Positions 1-7,024 of a stretch of DNA of 40,929 bases are shown piece after piece. Made by a program: the position numbers and the translations under genes. The notes beneath the pieces were generated by a model. That model did no database searches, was not told the DNA's origin, and worked only from the letters and a program-made list of their open reading frames with translations. This DNA is from CALAEC01 sp050692915 (lineage in GTDB: Bacteria > Actinomycetota > UBA4738 > CALAEC01). How positions within the stretch are numbered: the first letter of the stretch is position 1; each line of letters opens with the position of its first letter. The stretch lies in NCBI GenBank assembly GCA_050692915.1, contig JBOGVU010000016.1:1-40929 (forward strand). The letters run 5' to 3'.

Positions 1-232
1 CCGCCATGGTCTCCTGGACCTCTTGGATCGAGACGCCGGCGGCGTTCGGATACTCCAGGACGGCCCCTCCCTCGAAAGCGATGCTGAGGTTGAGCTGGCG
101 CACGAACAGCCCACCCAGCGACAGGATGACCAGCGTCCCCGAGAGAAGGAACCACCACCGGCGGCGGCCGATGATGTTCATGTGGAACTCCCGCTGGCCG
201 CGGAGCACCGAGATGGCGTGGCCGATCCTCAT
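1..232 (-). CDS. secF: Protein translocase subunit SecF, N-terminal part (runs off the window)
   Basis: SecF pairs with SecD to form the membrane complex that uses the proton-motive force to help SecYEG/SecA complete protein export. Only about the first 77 codons are inside the window. The translated start reads MRIGHAISVLRGQREFHMNI, followed by a basic patch, a first membrane helix and an FEGG-like segment (AFEGGAVLEY) typical of the start of the SecF periplasmic domain. The ATG at 232 overlaps the secD stop by 4 bases (ATGA), so the two are translationally coupled. The C-terminal membrane domain lies beyond base 1. Identity rests on the sequence and on its place after secD; confidence is high despite truncation. 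Confidence 0.9.
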   Translation of the reverse strand, partial: MRIGHAISVLRGQREFHMNIIGRRRWWFLLSGTLVILSLGGLFVRQLNLSIAFEGGAVLEYPNAAGVSIQEVQETMA

Positions 233-1671
233 CGACTCCCCTCCGCGACCGGCTGCGGCGCTTCCTGGGCCACCCCGCTTCGCAGCCCCATCCCCGGCAG
301 ATCGGACAGCCGACGGCTCCTGGCGATGAGGAAGACCGTGGGCCGCTTGAAGAAGTACACGACGAACAGGTCCAGGAGCGTCGCCAGCCCCAGGGTTAGG
401 GCGAAGCCCCGCACCGAACCGATCGCCAGGAGGTACAGGATGATGGCGGCCACGATCGTCACGGTGTTGGCCGCCAGGATCGTCCGCCACGCGGCGGAGA
501 ACGCCGGGGCCACGGCCGCTCGCGGGGTCTTCCCCTTCCGGACCTCGTCCTTCAGGCGCTCGTAGAACACGATGTACGAGTCCGCGGCGATGCCGAGCGA
601 CACGATGACGCCCGCCACGCCGGCCAGCGTGAGGCTGTAGCCGACCGCCTGACCGAGGAGGGCCACCAGGGTCAGCGACAGGAGGCCCCAGATGGCCATC
701 CCGAACCAGGTCACGATGCCGAGGAGCCGGTAGTAGAACGCCAGGTACAGGCACAAGAGGATGAGGCCGGCGACCCCCGCAAGGATGCCCTGGCGGAGCG
801 ACTCGCGGCCCAGCGTGGCGCTCACGGTCTGCACCTCGGACTGCTCCAGCTCCACCGGCAGGGCGCCGGTCTGGAGGACCACGACCAGGTCCCTGACCTC
901 GGGCTCGGTGAAGTCCCCGGTGATCACGCCGGAGCCGGCGGTGATGGGGCTGTTCACCGCCGGCGCCGACTCCACCCGGCGATCGAGGACGATGGCCAGC
1001 TGTCGGTCGTCGGTCTCCACGTTCGGGTCTCCGGCCATGTCGGTGGTGATCTCCCCGAACCGGTCGCTGCCCTCGCTGTTCAGCTCGAAGTTCACCCGCC
1101 ATCCCGGCGTGTCCCCCGGCGCGGTGCTCACCGGGTCGGAGAAGCTGGCCCTGGCCTCGCTGATGACCTCGCCGGTCATCAGAACTTCGCTGAGCCGGTA
1201 CAGGACCGGGTCCTGCCCCTCGGGCCGGTTCGCGTCCGGGAACACGACCTCCTCGTTCTCGGGCGACCCCGGGGTGACCTCGGTCTCCTCGTACTGCTCG
1301 CTCCCGGGTGGGATCGTCTCCAGCACCTCGCGGAACTCGAGGCGGGCGGTCCGCCCGATCAGCTCGAGGAGCCGCTGCTGGCTCCGCCCCGTGGCCCGGG
1401 GGATCTGCACCTGGATGTTCAGGTCGCTCTGCCGGGTGATGTCGGGCTCGGCCACCCCAACCCGGTCGACCCGTTCGCGGATCGTCTCCAGGGTCCGGTC
1501 GATGACGGGCGACGGCGTGCCGGGGGGTGCCGTGAGGACCACCGAGACCCCTCCGACCAGGTCGAGGCCCAGCTGGGGGGCCAGGCCCCACACGAGGAAA
1601 CCAGCAACGGAGAAGCCCACCAGGATCAGGACGAACACGATCGAGACCACCAGGCCGCGTATCGACCTCAC
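229..1671 (-). CDS. secD: Protein translocase subunit SecD
   Basis: Large subunit of the SecDF export-assisting complex, 480 aa. One N-terminal membrane helix (about residues 5-28) is followed by the conserved GLDLVGG segment, a large extracytoplasmic domain, and a C-terminal block of five membrane helices ending near residue 450, then a short basic cytoplasmic tail. The open frame extends further upstream, but that part is a shadow of the HD-domain gene. I chose GTG at 1671 because it gives a 4-bp GTGA overlap with the upstream stop and puts the first helix at the N-terminus. It is the third gene of yajC-HD-secD-secF. Length and topology fit an actinobacterial SecD; nothing looks broken. Confidence 0.95.
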   Translation of the reverse strand: MRSIRGLVVSIVFVLILVGFSVAGFLVWGLAPQLGLDLVGGVSVVLTAPPGTPSPVIDRTLETIRERVDRVGVAEPDITRQSDLNIQVQIPRATGRSQQRLLELIGRTARLEFREVLETIPPGSEQYEETEVTPGSPENEEVVFPDANRPEGQDPVLYRLSEVLMTGEVISEARASFSDPVSTAPGDTPGWRVNFELNSEGSDRFGEITTDMAGDPNVETDDRQLAIVLDRRVESAPAVNSPITAGSGVITGDFTEPEVRDLVVVLQTGALPVELEQSEVQTVSATLGRESLRQGILAGVAGLILLCLYLAFYYRLLGIVTWFGMAIWGLLSLTLVALLGQAVGYSLTLAGVAGVIVSLGIAADSYIVFYERLKDEVRKGKTPRAAVAPAFSAAWRTILAANTVTIVAAIILYLLAIGSVRGFALTLGLATLLDLFVVYFFKRPTVFLIARSRRLSDLPGMGLRSGVAQEAPQPVAEGSR

Positions 1672-2357
1672 AGCAGCGATGCCCCGTTGATGTCGAGGTG
1701 GAACGAGCAGTCGAGCTGCTCGGCGGCCCGCCGGCACATCATCATCCGGCCCAGGAAGATCTCGAAGTACTCCATGACGTGGGAGATCGTGGTGTCGATG
1801 GTCAGCTCGAGCGTGATCGTCTTCGCGTCCGCGTCCACCCGGAGGAAGGACTGCTCGGCCGCGTAGTTGACCCGGTCGTGGATGTCGAAGTCGATCTGCG
1901 CGGTCTTCCGGACCCGGGACCGGTGCACGTCGGACTTGTCGGCCAGGATGACCGCTGCGGCGATGGGACCCGCCCCCATTCCATCGTCCTCCTCGTGGTT
2001 CCCAACCGCGGACAGGATGTAGCCGAGGTCCGCCGGGGGGAGCCGGTCGGACAGCACCTGGTGCACGAGGACGGCCCCGGTCTGCCCGTGGCCCCACCGA
2101 GAGATGGCGTTCCCGATGTCATGGAGATACCCGCCGATCGCCGCGAGCTGCGTATCGCGCTCGTCGAACCCGAGCCGGCTCATCACGTTGAAGGCGATCC
2201 TGGCGGTGAGGTTCGCGTGCCGGAACCCGTGCTCTGTGAACCCGAGACCGTCCATGACCCGATCCGCCGCCGAGATGTACGCGGAGAGGACCGGGTCCTG
2301 CTGAACGTCTTCGAGGGTGAGCGAGGCCGCGTCGGGGCGCGGTGCCTCCTTCGTCAC
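1668..2357 (-). CDS. HD-domain phosphohydrolase-like protein inside the sec operon
   Basis: A 229-aa soluble protein. It carries HD-superfamily signatures: EHGFRH near residue 42, LHDIGN near residue 78, a following GHG, and a late ILADKSDVH segment supplying another predicted metal-binding Asp. HD proteins are metal-dependent phosphohydrolases, often acting on nucleotides or cyclic dinucleotides; the substrate here cannot be read from sequence. It overlaps yajC upstream and secD downstream by 4 bases each, so it is co-transcribed with the export machinery. The C-terminal 90 residues (after about 145) match no domain I recognise. No signal peptide or membrane helix is visible. Family call is firm; the role beside secD is unknown. 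Confidence 0.85.
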   Translation of the reverse strand: MTKEAPRPDAASLTLEDVQQDPVLSAYISAADRVMDGLGFTEHGFRHANLTARIAFNVMSRLGFDERDTQLAAIGGYLHDIGNAISRWGHGQTGAVLVHQVLSDRLPPADLGYILSAVGNHEEDDGMGAGPIAAAVILADKSDVHRSRVRKTAQIDFDIHDRVNYAAEQSFLRVDADAKTITLELTIDTTISHVMEYFEIFLGRMMMCRRAAEQLDCSFHLDINGASLL

Positions 2358-2686
2358 GACTCCTCGCTCGCCTCCTGCTCCTCCAGGCCCTCCTGGACGA
2401 ACTTGCGAGCCACGGCCTGCTTGATGAACCGGATCCGGGTCCCCGAGCCGGCGTCCAGGGTCACGCTCTCCTCGTCCATGGACTCGATCGTGCCGAACAT
2501 CCCGCCGATCGTGACCACCTCGTCACCGACGGACAGGCTGTTCACCAGCTCGCGCTGCTGGCGGGCCCGGCGCTGCTGGGGGCGGATCAGCAGGAAGTAG
2601 AAGATGGCGACCATCAGCGCCAGGGAGATCAGGAACGTTACGTTCCCCGTCCCCTGCTGGGCCACCAGGGATGCGGATGCGATCAT
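2354..2686 (-). CDS. yajC: Preprotein translocase subunit YajC
   Basis: YajC is a small single-pass membrane protein that associates with SecDF. The 110-aa product has a short N-terminus, one helix at about residues 16-36, the hallmark FLLIRPQQRR at its cytoplasmic end, and a compact beta domain with VGDEVVTIGGMFGTI. The C-terminus is acidic. The ATG at 2686 is preceded by GGAGGG with a 6-nt spacer, a strong ribosome-binding site. It is the first gene of the yajC-HD-secD-secF operon, with a promoter at 2735-2763 and a hairpin just before the ribosome-binding site. Confidence 0.95.
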   Translation of the reverse strand: MIASASLVAQQGTGNVTFLISLALMVAIFYFLLIRPQQRRARQQRELVNSLSVGDEVVTIGGMFGTIESMDEESVTLDAGSGTRIRFIKQAVARKFVQEGLEEQEASEES

Positions 2687-2701
2687 GTGTGTCCCTCCAT
2701 G

Positions 2702-2723
2702 AAAAACGGCGGCTCAGCCGCCG
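2702..2723 (-). terminator. Terminator-like hairpin plus U-tract in the yajC leader
   Basis: Read on the minus strand, CGGCGGC-TGA-GCCGCCG forms a perfect 7-bp stem with a 3-nt loop, directly followed by TTTTT. That is the form of an intrinsic terminator. It lies between the predicted yajC transcription start (about 2728) and the yajC ribosome-binding site. It could stop minus-strand transcription running antisense to the TrhA gene from ruvB, or act as a 5'-leader structure for yajC. Structure is seen; function is inferred. Confidence 0.6.
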
Positions 2724-2734
2724 ATCGGCTCCCC

Positions 2735-2763
2735 ATATTATTGCGCCTCCCCAGCCCCGACAA
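2735..2763 (-). promoter_or_regulatory. Sigma-A-type promoter of the yajC-secDF operon
   Basis: On the minus strand TTGTCG (2763-2758) and TAATAT (2740-2735) are separated by exactly 17 bp, each matching 4 of 6 consensus bases. The expected start point is near 2728, about 40 nt upstream of the yajC ATG. The element sits in the only non-coding gap available to the operon. Confidence 0.6.
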
Positions 2764-2817
2764 CGGGCCGGCCCGGAAGGGGTCCCGGGCCACAGGCCGG
2801 TATCATCCGACACGCCC

Positions 2818-3465
2818 ATGGACGGCGTGACCGCACCCGCGAGGCCCCGTTGGCGAGGGAGGCTTCACCAGGTCGCCTTCTTCGTCTCGGTCCCGGCCGG
2901 CGTCTGGCTGGTGGCCATCGCATCGACGCTCGCGGCCCGGATCGGCGCCGCGATCTACGCGATCAGCCTCGCGGCAATGTACGCGGCCAGCGCGGCGCTC
3001 CACCGGGTCGAATGGGGGCCCCGGGCCCTGGGCCGGATGCGCCACCTGGACCACTCCATGATCTTCGTGGTGATCGCCGGGACATACACGCCGTTCGCCC
3101 TGCTGGCCCTCCGGCCGCCGTGGTCGACGGTGATCCTCGCGGTGGCGTGGGGCGGCGCCGCCCTGGGGGTCGGTGTCCGCCTGGCCTCGAGGCGCTTCAA
3201 GATCCTGGAGGGCACCCTCTACCTCGTGCTCGGATGGATCGGGGCCATCGTCCTGCCCTGGGTGATCGGCCGGCTCGGTCCCATCGGCACGAGCCTGATG
3301 ATCGCCGGGGGCCTCTTCTACACGGTCGGCGCCGTTCTGTTCTGGCTCCGCCGTCCCACGCTCCGCCCCGAGGTATTCAGCTACCACGAGGTGTGGCACG
3401 TCCTGGTCGTCTGCGGGAGCCTCTGTCACTACGGCATGATCCTGTACCTCGTGGTCCGGGCCTGA
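2818..3465 (+). CDS. trhA: Hemolysin III / TrhA-type membrane protein
   Basis: A 215-aa integral membrane protein of the hemolysin III (TrhA, PAQR-related) family, with about seven helices. Conserved polar signatures are ALHR near residue 61, RHLDHSMIF near residue 78, and a C-terminal YHEVWHVLVV/LCHY pair whose histidines with the earlier ones form the family's predicted metal site. In other bacteria TrhA has been linked to membrane homeostasis; a haemolytic role should not be assumed. ATG 2818 is chosen because a TATCAT -10 sits at 2801-2806, giving a very short leader, and no Shine-Dalgarno is present. It is a single gene convergent with ruvB, 16 bp apart. Confidence 0.9.
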   Translation: MDGVTAPARPRWRGRLHQVAFFVSVPAGVWLVAIASTLAARIGAAIYAISLAAMYAASAALHRVEWGPRALGRMRHLDHSMIFVVIAGTYTPFALLALRPPWSTVILAVAWGGAALGVGVRLASRRFKILEGTLYLVLGWIGAIVLPWVIGRLGPIGTSLMIAGGLFYTVGAVLFWLRRPTLRPEVFSYHEVWHVLVVCGSLCHYGMILYLVVRA

Positions 3466-3481
3466 TCTACCGCCGCAGGAG

Positions 3482-4492
3482 CTACACCAGGCGGCCGTCG
3501 GGGGCCCTGCCGAGGTGACGGTATGCGGCCTCGGTGGCCACCCGTCCCCGGGGGGTGCGCTGGAGGAACCCGATCTGGAGGAGGTACGGCTCGTAGACCT
3601 CCTCGATGGTCCCGGTCTCCTCCCCCACGGCCGCGGACAGCGTGGACAGGCCGACCGGCCCCCCGTCGAACCGCTCCACGAGCGCCGAGAGGATGCTCAG
3701 GTCGAGTCGATCGAGGCCCCGCTCGTCCACCTCGAACAGGGCCAGGGCGTCTGCGGCGGCCTCCAGGGTGATCCGGCCGTCGCCCCGGACCTGCGCGTAG
3801 TCCCGGACCCGGCGGAGCAGCCGGTTGGCGATCCGGGGGGTTCCCCGGGCCCGGCGGGCGATCTCCTCGGCCCCGTCGTCCTCGACCTCGACCTCGAGGA
3901 TGCCGGCCGAGCGACGGACCACCATGGCCAGCTCGCCCTCGTCGTAGTAGTCGAGCCGGGGGGTGAACCCGAACCGCTCGCGCAACGGCAGGGTGATGAG
4001 CCCCAGCCTGGTGGTGGCCCCCACCAGGCTGAACCGGGGCAGGTCCAGACGGATCGTCCGGGCCGACGGGCCCTTACCGATCACCACGTCGAGCTTGAAG
4101 TCCTCCAACGCCGGATACAGGACCTCCTCCACCGCCCGGGGCATCCGGTGGATCTCATCGACGAACAGGACGTCGCCCTCCTCGAGGTTCGTCAGGATCG
4201 CCGCCAGGTCGGCGGTGCGCTCCAGCGCGGGGCCGCTGGTCTGCCGCATGCTCACGGCCATCTCGTTGGCCACGATCCCGGCCAGCGTGGTCTTCCCCAA
4301 GCCGGGCGGGCCGGAGAACAGGAGGTGGTCGAGGGGCTCCTCCCGCTCCCGGGCCCCCTGGATCAGCAGGGCCAGCTGCTCCTTGACCCGGTCCTGGCCC
4401 ACGAACTCGCTCAGCCACCGCGGCCTGAGGGCGGCGTCGAGCTCGGCGTCGACCTCGTGCGCGGCCAGGACGCGCTCGTCCTCGACGCTCAC
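3482..4492 (-). CDS. ruvB: Holliday junction branch migration DNA helicase RuvB
   Basis: AAA+ motor (336 aa) that, as hexamers loaded by RuvA, drives branch migration of Holliday junctions during recombinational repair. Visible motifs are the N-terminal LRPRWLSEFVGQ, Walker A GPPGLGKTTL, Walker B LFVDEIHRM, the sensor/arginine-finger stretch GATTRLGLITLPLRERFGF, and a C-terminal winged helix ending PYLLQIGFLQRTPRGR. Length is standard. Its ATG overlaps the ruvA stop by 4 bases, so ruvC-ruvA-ruvB form one coupled unit. Regulation is expected from the SOS box at ruvC. Confidence 0.98.
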   Translation of the reverse strand: MSVEDERVLAAHEVDAELDAALRPRWLSEFVGQDRVKEQLALLIQGAREREEPLDHLLFSGPPGLGKTTLAGIVANEMAVSMRQTSGPALERTADLAAILTNLEEGDVLFVDEIHRMPRAVEEVLYPALEDFKLDVVIGKGPSARTIRLDLPRFSLVGATTRLGLITLPLRERFGFTPRLDYYDEGELAMVVRRSAGILEVEVEDDGAEEIARRARGTPRIANRLLRRVRDYAQVRGDGRITLEAAADALALFEVDERGLDRLDLSILSALVERFDGGPVGLSTLSAAVGEETGTIEEVYEPYLLQIGFLQRTPRGRVATEAAYRHLGRAPDGRLV

Positions 4493-5058
4493 CTGGACCC
4501 CACCCGCTGGAGGGCGCCTCGGAGCAGGTTCTCCACCGACCCCTCCCCGCCGTCGAGCCCGGCCAGGGCGTCCTGGACCTCCTGGACCGAGAGGCCCATG
4601 CCCATCAGCGCCTCGCGCACCTCGGACAGGGGGCTCTCCGCGGGCAGGTCCACCTCGCCGCCCAGCTTCTCCTTCAGGTCGAGGACGATCCTGGCCGCCA
4701 CCTTCTTCCCCACCCCGGGCACCAGGGTGATGGCGTCGGCGTCGCCGTCGAGGAGCGCCCGACGCAGGGCCTCGGGGGACAACACCGACAGGATCGCCAG
4801 GGCCAGCTTCGGGCCCACACCGTTCACCCCGATCAGGAGCGTGAACAGGTCCCGCTCGGCGGGGGTGGCGAAGCCGAAGAGCGACAGCGCGTCGTCGCGG
4901 ACGTGCAGGTGGGTGAGCACCCGGGCCCGCTGGCCGGTCGGAGGCAGGCCCGCCAGCGTCGAGGCAGAGACCTGAAGCTCGTACCCCACGCCGCCGGCCA
5001 GCACCACCACCCGGCTCGCTCCGCGCTCGGCCACGGTCCCCTCGACCAGGGCGATCAC
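4489..5058 (-). CDS. ruvA: Holliday junction branch migration protein RuvA
   Basis: RuvA (189 aa) binds four-way junctions as a tetramer and loads RuvB. The N-terminal OB-fold begins MIALVEGTV. Two helix-hairpin-helix motifs follow: LIGVNGVGPKLALAIL near residue 75 and LVPGVGKKVAARIVLDL near residue 110. A flexible acidic linker leads to a C-terminal RuvB-contacting domain (MGMGLSVQEVQDAL). The open frame extends upstream through antisense sequence of ruvC; I chose GTG at 5058 because it gives a GTGA overlap with ruvC and starts the canonical OB-fold. Confidence 0.97.
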   Translation of the reverse strand: MIALVEGTVAERGASRVVVLAGGVGYELQVSASTLAGLPPTGQRARVLTHLHVRDDALSLFGFATPAERDLFTLLIGVNGVGPKLALAILSVLSPEALRRALLDGDADAITLVPGVGKKVAARIVLDLKEKLGGEVDLPAESPLSEVREALMGMGLSVQEVQDALAGLDGGEGSVENLLRGALQRVGSR

Positions 5059-5558
5059 CGGGCGGCCTCCCGCAGGGCCCGGGACTGCCCGAGGTGGCAC
5101 ACGGCCACGGCCACCGCGTCCGCGGCGTCGGCCTCCCGCGGCAGGTCGGCCACGCCGTGGATCCGCTCCAGCGCCGTGCGGACCTCGCGCTTGCCCGCAG
5201 CGCCGTTCCCGGTCACGGCCAGCTTGACCTCCAGCGGGGCGTACTCGAACACCGCCACCCCGGCCTCGGCCGCGGCCAGCAGGATCACCCCGGTGGCCCG
5301 GGCCACGCCCATGGCGCTCCCGACGTTCCGCCCCCACATGAGCCGCTCCACGGCCACCGCCTGGGGGTGGTGCTCCCTGACGGCCCGGACCACGGCCCGG
5401 AAGATCGTCTGGAGCCGGTCCGGCTCGGGGATCCCGGAGGCCGTGCGCACGGTGCCGGCCGACACGACGCCGGCCGCGCCTCCCGGGCCCCCGGCCACCA
5501 CGGCCAGGCCGGTGGCGGCCACGCCGGGATCGACCCCGATCACCAGGCGGTCGAACAT
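5055..5558 (-). CDS. ruvC: Crossover junction endodeoxyribonuclease RuvC
   Basis: RuvC (167 aa) is the dimeric resolvase that cuts Holliday junctions. It has the RNase-H-like fold with acidic catalytic residues in GVDPG (start), VERLMWGRN (middle, with a conserved Glu) and DAADAVAVAVCH (end). It is the first gene of ruvC-ruvA-ruvB. No Shine-Dalgarno precedes the ATG: the -10 TAGACT ends 6 nt before it, so the mRNA is probably leaderless. A LexA-type palindrome covers the start codon, so the whole operon should be SOS-inducible. Confidence 0.97.
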   Translation of the reverse strand: MFDRLVIGVDPGVAATGLAVVAGGPGGAAGVVSAGTVRTASGIPEPDRLQTIFRAVVRAVREHHPQAVAVERLMWGRNVGSAMGVARATGVILLAAAEAGVAVFEYAPLEVKLAVTGNGAAGKREVRTALERIHGVADLPREADAADAVAVAVCHLGQSRALREAAR

Positions 5559-5565
5559 ACGTTCA
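5552..5565. promoter_or_regulatory. LexA (SOS) box over the ruvC start codon
   Basis: The sequence CGAACATACGTTCA contains the perfect palindrome GAAC-ATAC-GTTC (5553-5564) and fits 13 of 14 positions of the Gram-positive/actinobacterial SOS box (CGAACRNRYGTTYG). It spans the region between the -10 element and the ruvC ATG (5558-5556), so bound LexA would block initiation. ruvCAB is a known LexA target in related bacteria. Confidence 0.8.
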
Positions 5566-5593
5566 GTCTAGGCGGCGTGTTCGGCCCGCTCAA
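5565..5593 (-). promoter_or_regulatory. Promoter of leaderless ruvCAB transcript
   Basis: On the minus strand TTGAGC (5593-5588) and TAGACT (5570-5565) are spaced by exactly 17 bp. The -10 ends 6 nt before the ruvC ATG, so the predicted start point coincides with the start codon. The short palindrome ACACGGGTGT lies just upstream of the -35 (5599-5608); its role is unknown. Confidence 0.7.
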
Positions 5594-5646
5594 GGATGAC
5601 ACGGGTGTAATTTACTCGGGTCGCCGGCCGGAGGCCAGTGGCCCCG

Positions 5647-6399
5647 CTAGCCGATGACCTCGGCCAGGACCTCGTCGGGAACGTCGAAGTTCGCGTGGAC
5701 GGCCTGGACGTCCTCGAGCTCGTCGAGCGCCTCGATCAGGCTCAGGACCTGGCGGGCCTGGCCGCCCTCCACCCGCACGGTGGCCTGGGGGACCATGGAA
5801 AGGTCGGCGGAGGCCAGGGAGACCCCGGCGCCCTCCAGGGCGGCCCGGACCTCGGCCAGGGCGTTCGGCTCGGTGGTTACCCGCCACTGGTCCCCGTCGT
5901 CGGCGAGGTCGTCGCCGCCGGCCTCGAGCACCAGCTCCACCAGTCGGTCCTCGTCCGGCGCGCCCTCGCGATCGATCAGGATCACGCCCTTGCGCTCGAA
6001 CTGCCAGGCAACGCTGCCGGGGTCGCCGAGGTTCCCGCCCAGCCGGGTGAAGGTGTGGCGGACCTCCTGGCCGGTCCGGTTCCGGTTGTCCGTCATGGTC
6101 TCCACCAGCACGGCCACGCCCCCGGGCCCGAAGCCCTCGTAGGTGGCCGGCTCGTATCTGACGCCCTCGATCTCGCCGGTCCCCCGCTTCACGGCCCGCT
6201 CGATCGTGTCCACGGGCACGGAGAAGTCCCGGGCCTTCTGCACCGCGGAGGCAAGAGTGGCGTTCGACTCGAGGTTGCCGCCTCCCTCACGGGCCGCCAC
6301 CTCGATGGCCCGGAGAAGCTTGGCGAACAACTTCCCCCGGCGTTGGTCCGTGGCGGCCTTCTTGTGTTTGATCGAGGACCACTTCGAGTGCCCGGACAT
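5647..6399 (-). CDS. yebC: YebC/PmpR family transcriptional regulator / translation factor
   Basis: A 250-aa member of the YebC (TACO1/PmpR) family. The N-terminal signature MSGHSKWSSIKHKKAATDQR is complete, followed by RGKLFAKL and the characteristic three-domain length. Family members have been described both as DNA-binding regulators and as factors relieving ribosome stalling; which applies here is not visible. It lies 3 bp after pdxT and 88 bp before ruvC, matching the conserved actinobacterial order. It is probably transcribed from the pdxT promoter, while ruvC has its own. Confidence 0.95.
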   Translation of the reverse strand: MSGHSKWSSIKHKKAATDQRRGKLFAKLLRAIEVAAREGGGNLESNATLASAVQKARDFSVPVDTIERAVKRGTGEIEGVRYEPATYEGFGPGGVAVLVETMTDNRNRTGQEVRHTFTRLGGNLGDPGSVAWQFERKGVILIDREGAPDEDRLVELVLEAGGDDLADDGDQWRVTTEPNALAEVRAALEGAGVSLASADLSMVPQATVRVEGGQARQVLSLIEALDELEDVQAVHANFDVPDEVLAEVIG

Positions 6400-6402
6400 C
6401 GA

Positions 6403-6963
6403 CTACCCCACCTTCTCCAGGAGCCGGCGGTGGAGCCTGGACTCCCCGGCGAGCTCGGGGTGGAACGCCGCCGCCAGCAGGTGGCCCCCCTCGACGACCA
6501 CGGGACGGCCGTCCAGCTCGGCCAAGACCTCCACGCCCTCCCCCACCGACTCGACCACGGGGGCCCGGATGAACACGGCCCGGAGCGCCTGCGCCTCGCC
6601 CCGGAGCGGCACGTCGGCCTCGAAGGAGTCGACCTGGCGCCCGTAGGCGTTCCGGGCCACCCGGATGTCGAGGAGCGACAGGAGCGGCTGGCCGTCCTCG
6701 ACCTCGGTGGCCATCACGATCATCCCGGCGCAGGTCCCCAGGACCGGCATGCCGGCCCCGGCCCGCTCCCGGATCGGCTCGATCAGCCCGTACCGCCGGG
6801 CCAGCCGGCCGATCGTGGTGCTCTCCCCGCCCGGGATGGCCAGGCAGTCCACCGAGGCCAGCTCCTCGTCGGTGCGCACCAGGACCGGGCTGGCCCCCAG
6901 GTCGGCCAGCACCGCCGCGTGCTCCCTGAAGTCGCCCTGCAGGGCGAGGACGCCCGCCTTCAT
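6403..6963 (-). CDS. pdxT: Pyridoxal 5'-phosphate synthase glutaminase subunit PdxT
   Basis: Class I glutamine amidotransferase (186 aa) that supplies ammonia to PdxS for ribose-5-phosphate-dependent synthesis of pyridoxal phosphate. Visible are GVLALQGDFREH at the N-terminus, the GGESTTI motif near residue 47, the nucleophile-containing LGTCAGMI near residue 79, and the FHPEL His/Glu of the triad near residue 168. It is first of a pdxT-yebC pair. Its partner pdxS, usually adjacent, is about 2.9 kb away in the same direction, separated by trpS, a methyltransferase and a low-GC island. Confidence 0.96.
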   Translation of the reverse strand: MKAGVLALQGDFREHAAVLADLGASPVLVRTDEELASVDCLAIPGGESTTIGRLARRYGLIEPIRERAGAGMPVLGTCAGMIVMATEVEDGQPLLSLLDIRVARNAYGRQVDSFEADVPLRGEAQALRAVFIRAPVVESVGEGVEVLAELDGRPVVVEGGHLLAAAFHPELAGESRLHRRLLEKVG

Positions 6964-7024
6964 GTCCCCTTCATGATAGCGAGGCGACCTTCGGCCTCAC
7001 CGGCCGCGGTACGCTGTGGAGACC
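6964..7024. promoter_or_regulatory. Divergent pdxT / trpS promoter gap
   Basis: This 61-bp gap must hold both promoters. On the minus strand TATCAT (6978-6973) lies 9 nt before the pdxT ATG. On the plus strand TACGCT (7010-7015) lies 9 nt before the trpS ATG. I see no convincing -35 for either and no T-box-like leader for trpS, for which there is no room. Confidence 0.45.

Noticed and set aside
7011..7024. GTG at 7016 as the trpS start
   Set aside because: It directly abuts the TACGCT element, leaving no room for a start point before it. ATG 7025 begins the canonical TrpS sequence.
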